Positions 24,364 to 29,964 of a stretch of DNA of 33,683 nt are shown in pieces (position 1 is the stretch's first letter; every line of letters begins with the position of its first letter). The stretch spans positions 1 through 33,683 of the forward strand of contig JAEZGB010000091.1 of the NCBI GenBank assembly GCA_023437485.1, in the 5' to 3' direction. The notes beneath the pieces are model-generated. The model was not told where the DNA came from. It saw only the letters and a program-made list of their open reading frames with translations, and made no database searches. Source of the stretch: Bacteroidota bacterium (GTDB lineage: Bacteria; Bacteroidota; Bacteroidia; Flavobacteriales; Flavobacteriaceae). The position numbers and the translations under genes were made by a program.

Positions 24364-25245
24364 ATGGCCCCGAAAAAGACCGTTTTGCTGGTCGTAAATC
24401 CTATCTCCGGCGGAAGGGACAAAGCCGCCATCATCAAGGCGGCCCGCGAGCGCGCCGATGAACTCAACTATCAATTTATCGAATATGAAACGGACGGCGA
24501 TAACGACGTTGCCGAAATCCGGAAATTGTATGACAGGCATCGCCCCGAAAGGGTATTGGTGGCCGGCGGCGACGGGACCATCAAAATGACGGCCGACGCC
24601 CTGCAGGAATTTGATGTGATCATCGGGATCCTGCCGGCAGGTTCGGCAAACGGGCTCGCCGTTGATCTTGGGTTTCCGGATCAGGTCGAGGACTATCTCG
24701 AGATCGCCTTTGGCCCGAATGTACAGGAACTCGACATGATTTTGATCAACGGGCATAAAAGCCTGCACTTAAGCGATATCGGCCTCAATGCCGAACTGAT
24801 CAGGAACTATGAACACAGCAGCATCCGCGGGAAGTTAGGGTATGCGCTCCAGACCGTAAACACGCTCACTGATGATCCGATTGAATTTATTGCCGAAATC
24901 CGTACGGGTGAAAAAACAACTCGGGCCGAATCCAAAATGCTCGTCATTGCAAATTCTCAAAAATATGGCACGGGGGTCACGGTCAATCCGGTAGGAGCCA
25001 TGGATGATGGCCAATTTGAAATTATCGTTTTCAGGAACCTGGACCTGATTACGGTGGGAAAAATCATTGCGGGAAAGATGCCGGTGGATACAGGTGAAGT
25101 CGAAATTATCGCTGCTACCGAGGCCGTCATCAGTACAAACAAACCTGTCCATTTCCAGATTGACGGCGAATATTTTGGCGAAGTCAGCCGGCTTGAAATC
25201 GAGATTCTTCCGCGTCAACTGCGGGTTGCGGTTCCGAAGTCTTGA
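24364..25245 (+). CDS. Diacylglycerol-kinase-like lipid kinase (YegS/BmrU/Rv2252 family)
   Basis: I choose the ATG at 24364 (293 residues) because the frame to 24310 overlaps the promoter. The DAGK catalytic domain is clear: VLLVVNPISGGRDKAAI, then VLVAGGDGTIKMTADAL (the GGDGT nucleotide motif), GILPAGSANGLAVDLGF, the second domain with LHLSDIGLNAELIRNYEHSS, and the C-terminal FQIDGEYFGEV. It would phosphorylate diacylglycerol or a related lipid (sphingosine-like bases in some Bacteroidota) with ATP at the inner membrane. The last 62 bp overlap the 3' end of the convergent acyltransferase gene. Confidence 0.9.
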   Translation: MAPKKTVLLVVNPISGGRDKAAIIKAARERADELNYQFIEYETDGDNDVAEIRKLYDRHRPERVLVAGGDGTIKMTADALQEFDVIIGILPAGSANGLAVDLGFPDQVEDYLEIAFGPNVQELDMILINGHKSLHLSDIGLNAELIRNYEHSSIRGKLGYALQTVNTLTDDPIEFIAEIRTGEKTTRAESKMLVIANSQKYGTGVTVNPVGAMDDGQFEIIVFRNLDLITVGKIIAGKMPVDTGEVEIIAATEAVISTNKPVHFQIDGEYFGEVSRLEIEILPRQLRVAVPKS

Positions 25246-26386
25246 ACGGATGCCTTTCGGTCCAGGGTACTTCGGGTTCAAAATAACCGAACAATCGATG
25301 CAATTGCCTGTTGAGGATTTTGTTTCCGTGTTGGATCAGGCCGTGCATTTGCTCGGGTTTTGCACCAATCGAACTTTTGATTTCCAAGGCCGTCCGCGCA
25401 AAAATGACCCGGTCATATCGGTGTTTGATTGAGTAGCCCAGCATGTCGTAAAGCATGTTCAAATAGAGCATGCAGGTTTTCTGACTGACTTCATCATATC
25501 CCAAAAAGTACGTGTCGATATCACGTCCGTTGCGAATGATCGTGTTGAACCCTACAAGATTTTCGCCGTCAAAATAACCGTACACCCGGAAATCATCGTC
25601 CAGCGCGGTTTTGAGCGCAATAAAATGGTTAGGGTGCAAATAAAACGTATTGAAGGGCGCGTTGGCCGCGACATTGTGATAGAGTTGATTGATCCTGAGA
25701 TTGAAGTGGGTGACATCGTCAAGTGACAATTGGCGCTTTTGCAGGGCCGCTGCTTTTTTTCGGGCCCGTTTGTACTGGTCACGGTATTTCTTGGTCAGCG
25801 AGCCAACGTAATCACTCTCGCTTCGCCAATCGGCGGGAATGTTAAAAACCATATTCGGCTGGGTGCTGAAGCGGTAATAATCGTTAAATGCGGGAGCCGA
25901 AAAAGAAGTCATCGCCTGTTTGGGAAAATCTTTCCAAATGGTGAGGTGCGGTGTCTTGCCCTGACTGGCGAAGATTCGTGCAATTTCTTTCAGGGCATTT
26001 CCCAGGGAAGGCACAACATCTTCAAGCCGGTAACCTGGCGCGCAACCAATGGCGTTTTGCCCTGTAAGCATGTTATTGCCCATCAGCAGAACATTGGCCG
26101 CGAAGCGCCGAAATGCCCAAGTCCTTATGCGGGTTTTAACGCAATTATCGCGCTCACCAAACGAGCGTACACGCGACATGTCCAGGAATTGCGAAATCGC
26201 GACCGCAGCGGGTGACTGCCGGCGGTGGACCATGACAAAATGCAGGGTCATATTGGCCGGTGCCGATTCAAACAGCGCCCGGAGATACCTTCGGGAAAGA
26301 AACAGGTTGGGGTGCGCCGCAATGTCCCAGGCTTGGGGGAGCTCATCGACATGACGGTAAACAGTGAACTCTAGCGTGTCGCGCAC
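25184..26386 (-). CDS. FemAB/GNAT-like acyltransferase, COG3146-like
   Basis: The 400-residue protein starts at a GTG (26386), since no ATG precedes the conserved N terminus EFTVYRHVDELPQAWD. Two GNAT-like halves are visible: FLSRRYLRALFESAPANMTLHFVMVHRRQSPAAVAISQFLD in the first, and the stretch KKYRDQYKRARKKAAALQKR followed by FNTFYLHPNHFIALKTALDDDFRVYGYFDGENLVGFNTIIRNG in the second. This layout resembles the GNAT/FemAB superfamily proteins labelled peptidogalycan biosynthesis/recognition. The substrate is unknown; aminoacyl or fatty-acyl transfer is possible. The promoter (-7 at 26398-26405) lies so close that the mRNA has almost no leader. Convergent overlap of 62 bp with the lipid kinase. 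Confidence 0.75.
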   Translation of the reverse strand: MRDTLEFTVYRHVDELPQAWDIAAHPNLFLSRRYLRALFESAPANMTLHFVMVHRRQSPAAVAISQFLDMSRVRSFGERDNCVKTRIRTWAFRRFAANVLLMGNNMLTGQNAIGCAPGYRLEDVVPSLGNALKEIARIFASQGKTPHLTIWKDFPKQAMTSFSAPAFNDYYRFSTQPNMVFNIPADWRSESDYVGSLTKKYRDQYKRARKKAAALQKRQLSLDDVTHFNLRINQLYHNVAANAPFNTFYLHPNHFIALKTALDDDFRVYGYFDGENLVGFNTIIRNGRDIDTYFLGYDEVSQKTCMLYLNMLYDMLGYSIKHRYDRVIFARTALEIKSSIGAKPEQMHGLIQHGNKILNRQLHRLFGYFEPEVPWTERHPFKTSEPQPAVDAEESRFQAG

Positions 26387-26397
26387 GAATTTTTTTT

Positions 26398-26432
26398 CAA
26401 AAGTAGGATTTAATATTTTGGCCTATCGACAA
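26398..26432 (-). promoter_or_regulatory. Candidate promoter of the acyltransferase gene
   Basis: On the minus strand TTG (26432-26430), a 24-bp spacer and TACTTTTG (26405-26398, perfect TAnnTTTG). The start GTG at 26386 is 11 bp after the box, implying a leader of only a few nucleotides. Confidence 0.5.
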
Positions 26433-26472
26433 CCAAATCATAAAATCTCGCCTGCCGCGACATAAATTATAA

Positions 26473-26952
26473 TCATTGCCACGCACAGATTATTCCACCC
26501 ATGATCATGCAGGTGACCACCCAATATCCACCGGTTACCAGGGTGTACTTCCAGCTTCGGTGTTCATACAGGGCGTTGGTCCCCACCACCGGAAGCGCAA
26601 AGAACAATCCGCTCATGAAACCGTGGAGCATTCCGTGCTGAAAAGTCCGGTAGGATGATCCGTAAGCTTTCATGTAATTTTCAAAAATAGAAGGATCAGC
26701 TTCGACATTCACTGTTGCGCCGTACGCGCCCCACTGATGGATGACAAGTGTTTGCAGGATCAACGAGATCAAGAATGCATAAAATACGGACATACCAAAC
26801 AAAAGCGCCATGTTGGGTTTTTTGCCTTCCTCAGGATTTGTTCCCGATTCGCGCATCCAGATTGTTCCGAAAACTTTTGGGTTGTACCAAACAAACCCTA
26901 CTGCCAAAGTTGACAGGGCAGCTACAATAAGGGGCAATACGTTGAATTCCAT
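26473..26952 (-). CDS. DUF1761 family small membrane protein
   Basis: The 159-residue protein fits DUF1761: helix 1 (about 6-22, LPLIVAALSTLAVGFVW) followed by the conserved YNPKVFGTIWMRE, helix 2 (about 49-68, ALLFGMSVFYAFLISLILQTL), then HGMLHGFMSGLFFALPVVGTNALYEHRSWKYTLVTGGYWVVTCMIMGGIICAW covering two more helices. The position of the word pattern and length (130-160) agree with the family. It is a predicted inner-membrane protein of unknown function. It has its own TACATTTG box and stands alone between the acyltransferase gene and the LRR gene. Confidence 0.85.
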   Translation of the reverse strand: MEFNVLPLIVAALSTLAVGFVWYNPKVFGTIWMRESGTNPEEGKKPNMALLFGMSVFYAFLISLILQTLVIHQWGAYGATVNVEADPSIFENYMKAYGSSYRTFQHGMLHGFMSGLFFALPVVGTNALYEHRSWKYTLVTGGYWVVTCMIMGGIICAWQ

Positions 26953-26974
26953 CGGGTTTTGATTTAAAGTTTGT

Positions 26975-26982
26975 CAAATGTA
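26975..26982 (-). promoter_or_regulatory. Candidate -7 box of the DUF1761 gene
   Basis: On the minus strand TACATTTG (26982-26975) is a perfect TAnnTTTG box, about 22 bp before the ATG at 26952. A -33 element is not clear. Confidence 0.45.
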
Positions 26983-27093
26983 GAAAATCCTTGTAAGAAA
27001 TGGATTTCGGAAACGAGACAATTTTATACATGGACTGATTTTGTAAGAATAAATCCGTAAAATTTGGATAGTAAATGCATTTCGTCGATTTTA

Positions 27094-27125
27094 TTTGCTG
27101 ATTATCGGCAATGCGCCTACATTTG
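27094..27125 (+). promoter_or_regulatory. Promoter of the LRR gene
   Basis: TTTG (27094-27097), 20-bp spacer, TACATTTG (27118-27125). Both elements match the Bacteroidota consensus exactly and the spacing is within the usual range. The start codon is at 27150. Confidence 0.7.
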
Positions 27126-27149
27126 AATCGTAATTCTAATTGAATCATC

Positions 27150-28001
27150 ATGAAAAATATACTACTCATTGCCGCCATATTGACCAGCATGGTTTCTCTG
27201 GCAGCCATTTCTCCGACCGAGAAGCAGGCGCTGATCAAATTGCATCAGGCAACCGGCGGAAAAAACTGGACGGCGAAATGGGACCTGAATGCCCCGGTTG
27301 AAAAATGGCACGGTGTCAGGATTGAAAACGACAAGGTGATTGCCATCGACTTGCCCAACAATAACCTTCAGGGTGCCATTCCACAGGAAATCGGAAACCT
27401 GACCTCGTTGAAAAAGCTAAACCTGTTTCGCAATTCGCTTTCAGGAAGCATTCCGGCCAGCATCGCAAATCTAAAGGAACTGAAGTCGCTCAATCTGTCT
27501 TTCAATAAACTCAGCGGAAAAATTCCCGGAACTATCGGACAGCTAAGATCACTTGAATCTTTGGAACTTTACATGAACCGTTTTTCAGGTCCAATTCCTG
27601 CCAAGATCGGACAGCTTTCCAACCTGCAGACACTTTCACTGTTTAACAATGAACTGGAAGGAGAACTGCCGCAGAGCCTGTACGGATTGAAGAAATTAAA
27701 GGTGCTTTTGCTTAGCAGCAACAAAATTAGCGGTAAACTTTCAATGGATGTTGCAAATCTTTCATCGCTGGAAAACCTGAGCTTATTTGAAAATAATCTT
27801 GACGGACAGGTTCCTTTTGACCTTGAAAAACTCAGGAACTTGAAAGAAATGAATATTTCCTACAACAAATTCAACGGTCTGGTTTCGCGGCACCTTGCGC
27901 AATTGGACATGCTCAACATGACCATGATCAATGAGCAGGGCGTTGCCACTGCCCTTAAAGTGGATCTGAACCGGAATTCGGCCATTGCTGCGGACGAGTA
28001 A
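27150..28001 (+). CDS. Secreted plant-type leucine-rich repeat protein
   Basis: The 283-residue protein has a signal peptide (MKNILLIAAILTSMVSLAA), an LRRNT-like cap (EKQALIKLHQATGGKNWTAKWD...WHGV, residues 24-56) and eight leucine-rich repeats of exactly 24 residues (63-254) with the plant-type pattern LxxLxLxxNxLxGxIPxxIGxLxx, such as LKSLNLSFNKLSGKIPGTIGQLRS. The capping region with W, W and GV resembles that of plant receptor-like kinases. The last 29 residues carry no T9SS C-terminal sorting domain, so it is probably periplasmic or exported by the Sec route only. LRRs usually bind proteins or glycans. A perfect promoter and a strong terminator flank it, so it is a single-gene unit. Confidence 0.85.
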   Translation: MKNILLIAAILTSMVSLAAISPTEKQALIKLHQATGGKNWTAKWDLNAPVEKWHGVRIENDKVIAIDLPNNNLQGAIPQEIGNLTSLKKLNLFRNSLSGSIPASIANLKELKSLNLSFNKLSGKIPGTIGQLRSLESLELYMNRFSGPIPAKIGQLSNLQTLSLFNNELEGELPQSLYGLKKLKVLLLSSNKISGKLSMDVANLSSLENLSLFENNLDGQVPFDLEKLRNLKEMNISYNKFNGLVSRHLAQLDMLNMTMINEQGVATALKVDLNRNSAIAADE

Positions 28002-28024
28002 TTTTTCATATAGAGTGTAGTTAG

Positions 28025-28055
28025 TCCCTGCTTCCCACGGCAGGGATTTTTTTTT
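28025..28055 (+). terminator. Rho-independent terminator of the LRR gene
   Basis: TCCCTGC (28025-28031) and GCAGGGA (28040-28046) pair as a 7-bp stem with an 8-nt loop, followed by nine T (28047-28055). Confidence 0.9.
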
Positions 28056-28143
28056 GCCCAATTTCAGGTATCGGGTTATTTTGTGATTTGGCTAACAGTC
28101 GTTGTGGGACGGAAGTGGTAACTTTAATATAAACACTACGGCC

Positions 28144-28521
28144 ATGATTCAGCAAATGAACGATTTACCGCCAAATATGGTGGGATTCAGGTCAGCGGGG
28201 ACGGTGACTAAAGACGATTTTCACTTCGTAATTGACCGCGTCAGGGAATTGGTGAACACAAATCCGGACGGTGAACTCAATTATATGCTGGTGCTTGACA
28301 ACGAACCCTCTGATTTTACGGCGGGTGCCTGGCTAAACGATGCCTGGCTGGGCGTAAAGAATCTTTTGCGATGGAACCGCGCCGCCATTGTGACCGATCT
28401 TGACAATGTGATCAAATTCACCGACGGCTTCAGCAAAGTCATGCCGGGAGAATTTCGCGGCTACCGTAAAGCGCAGCTTCAGGACGCAATTCAATGGGTA
28501 TCTGGTAACCAAATAACTTGA
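28144..28521 (+). CDS. SpoIIAA-like (STAS-like) small protein
   Basis: I choose the ATG at 28144 (125 residues, MIQQMNDLPPNMVGFRSAG); the frame opens at 28102 but that part looks like leader. The pattern VGFRSAGTVTKDDFHFVIDRVRELVNTN, then LNYMLVLDNEPSDFTAGAWLNDAWLGVKNLLRWNRAAIVTDLD and VMPGEFRGYRKAQLQDAIQWVSG fits the SpoIIAA-like family, a STAS-type fold of cytoplasmic proteins with unknown partners. It is 3 bp before the PPOX gene, so the two are very probably one operon. Confidence 0.75.
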   Translation: MIQQMNDLPPNMVGFRSAGTVTKDDFHFVIDRVRELVNTNPDGELNYMLVLDNEPSDFTAGAWLNDAWLGVKNLLRWNRAAIVTDLDNVIKFTDGFSKVMPGEFRGYRKAQLQDAIQWVSGNQIT

Positions 28522-28524
28522 AAT

Positions 28525-29037
28525 ATGGGAGAAGTGAAAAACCTGGCCGGCCGAGAGGAATCGGTGGCCAAATTAAAGGAACTTGCCGAAGATGTCGGAA
28601 TCTGCATGTTTTGTACCAATCTGGATCAGTTGCCCATCGCAGCACGGCCGATGAGCCTGCGCGAGGTGGACAGGGACGGAAGCCTGTGGTTTATCAGCGG
28701 GGCGGGAACACACAAAAACATGGAAATCGAGAAGGATAACCGGGTGCAATTGTTTTTCTCAAAAATGTCCGATAACCACTACCTGTCAGTATATGGAACG
28801 GCGACCATTTTTCGGGACCGAAATAAAATCGAGGAAATTTGGACCCCGATAGCAAAAGCCTGGTTTGAAGAAGGCAAAGATGATCCTGACGTGACCGTGA
28901 TCCGCGTCCAGCCTCATGATGCGTATTATTGGGACACCAAAGACGGCAAGGCCATAGCGTTTTTGAAGTGGACTGCGGCCGCCGTATTGGGAAAACGAAT
29001 GGACGACGGCGGTGTTGAAGGCGAGATGAACGTGTAA
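28525..29037 (+). CDS. PPOX-fold pyridoxamine 5'-phosphate oxidase family protein (general stress protein 26-like)
   Basis: The 170-residue protein is a split-barrel flavin-binding protein: LAEDVGICMFCTNLDQLPIAARPMSLREVDRDGSLWFISGAGTHKNMEIEKDNRVQLFFSKMSDNHYLSVYGTATIFRD, then EIWTPIAKAWFEEGKDDPDVTVIRVQPHDAYYWDT. This is the usual order in the stress protein 26 branch (FMN or F420 binding), distinct from true PdxH. The enzyme may reduce or bind a flavin; the substrate is unknown. It is in an apparent operon with the SpoIIAA-like gene (3 bp gap), suggesting a shared stress role. Confidence 0.85.
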   Translation: MGEVKNLAGREESVAKLKELAEDVGICMFCTNLDQLPIAARPMSLREVDRDGSLWFISGAGTHKNMEIEKDNRVQLFFSKMSDNHYLSVYGTATIFRDRNKIEEIWTPIAKAWFEEGKDDPDVTVIRVQPHDAYYWDTKDGKAIAFLKWTAAAVLGKRMDDGGVEGEMNV

Positions 29038-29137
29038 GAATCGGCAACTTAAAATTTTGTAAGGTTTGTGACAAAATCTGTAAATTGAAAGCGTATAAAT
29101 TTTTGCAATTTTATAGGAGATCTAACCAGCAAGCCCG

Positions 29138-29299
29138 ATGAAAACCAAATCCAACCACCGCAAGAACTGGCGTGAAAAGCTTGAGTCGCCGAAACAGAAA
29201 CAGGAACCAAACTCCAAAAGCCTGCTGTTGCGCAATTTGCTGCAAACCAATTTTCGGCTACTGAAAAATCTCGACATCAGCAACGCGGTATTATTCTAA
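29138..29299 (+). CDS. Small basic protein of 53 residues, unknown
   Basis: The ATG at 29138 opens a 53-codon frame (MKTKSNHRKNWREKLES..., ending NLDISNAVLF). It is rich in Lys, Arg and Asn with a leucine-rich middle (SLLLRNLLQTNFRLLKNL) that could form an amphipathic helix. AGGAGA at 29115-29120 lies 17 bp upstream, rather far for a Shine-Dalgarno site. The next gene starts 5 bp after the stop, so the two would be co-transcribed. I do not recognise it. The frame fills most of the 267-bp interval 29038-29304; before 29138 there is an AT-rich leader with no clear TAnnTTTG box. Confidence 0.5.
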   Translation: MKTKSNHRKNWREKLESPKQKQEPNSKSLLLRNLLQTNFRLLKNLDISNAVLF

Positions 29300-29304
29300 A
29301 AGTT

Positions 29305-29667
29305 ATGGAAGACAAGAACCGACACATGGAAGAGAACGAGGCCCTCGAGGCAGCTCAAAACAAGGGCCCGAAACCCGGACAGCCATTGGAAAGTGATGAT
29401 TTCAACGCCAATGATTGGGATGAAAACGTCGATACCGATAAATATCTGGCAATGGAACAACCCGGGGTGACCTATACAACGGAAAGCAAGGCGACAATGA
29501 ACTCGGACTTTGAAAACGCAGAAGATACCGAGGGAACATATGACGCCAGCGGGGCTAATTCCCGCAACGCCGATGCCTTTAGCCAGGATGATTATATCCT
29601 TCGCGACAATATCGATCTGGACGAAGACCAGAACCAATCCATCTCATCTGAGGATAACGACAAGTGA
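29305..29667 (+). CDS. Acidic, probably disordered protein, unknown
   Basis: The 120-residue protein is very acidic (many Asp and Glu, few hydrophobic residues) and full of Asn, Gln, Ser and Gly, for example NANDWDENVDTDKYLAMEQ and IDLDEDQNQSISSEDNDK. There is no signal peptide, no cysteine and no membrane helix, so it is likely an intrinsically disordered cytoplasmic protein. I do not recognise a family. The start MEDKNRHMEENEALEAAQNK is a plausible helix. It follows the 53-codon ORF by 5 bp and is followed by a strong hairpin terminator, which supports that it is a real expressed gene. Confidence 0.65.
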   Translation: MEDKNRHMEENEALEAAQNKGPKPGQPLESDDFNANDWDENVDTDKYLAMEQPGVTYTTESKATMNSDFENAEDTEGTYDASGANSRNADAFSQDDYILRDNIDLDEDQNQSISSEDNDK

Positions 29668-29686
29668 TTCCTTGGAATGTTGAAGA

Positions 29687-29715
29687 AAGAAGGCCTACCC
29701 GCCTTCTTTTTTTTT
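29687..29715 (+). terminator. Terminator after the acidic-protein gene, shared with SemiSWEET
   Basis: AAGAAGGC (29687-29694), loop CTACCC, GCCTTCTT (29701-29708), then an uninterrupted T run to 29715. It serves the plus-strand gene. On the minus strand the same hairpin contains the SemiSWEET stop codon (29697-29695), and the trailing TCTTTCTT would terminate that gene as well, so it is probably bidirectional. Confidence 0.85.
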
Positions 29716-29964
29716 GCCTATGATTTTGAGCACCAAAATAATTCCGGCCAATGCCGCCGATACACTATTGGCAAGGATAATGGGAAGGTCATCGCGGATT
29801 ATACCGTAAATAAGCCAGCACACCAACCCACTGAAAAGCAAAATGTAGGTCATGGTGGAGATACTTTCGGTAGAACGCGTTCTGATAATTTTTATCGCTT
29901 GCGGAACATTTGCCGCGGTGGTGAGTACCGCTGCCACGATTCCGAGAAATTTTATCCAGTCCAT
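29695..29964 (-). CDS. SemiSWEET family sugar transporter (PQ-loop)
   Basis: I choose the ATG at 29964 (89 residues; the preceding TTG is not needed). Three membrane helices fit SemiSWEET: about 3-22 with the PQ motif NVPQAIKIIRTRSTESIS directly after it, about 38-55 (TYILLFSGLVCWLIYGII) and about 62-81 (IILANSVSAALAGIILVLKI). Bacterial SemiSWEETs dimerise to pass sugars along a gradient. The ATG overlaps the ligD stop by one base (TGATG at 29966-29962), so translation may be coupled. The final KKKEGG residues are encoded by the terminator hairpin. Confidence 0.9.
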   Translation of the reverse strand: MDWIKFLGIVAAVLTTAANVPQAIKIIRTRSTESISTMTYILLFSGLVCWLIYGIIRDDLPIILANSVSAALAGIILVLKIIGKKKEGG

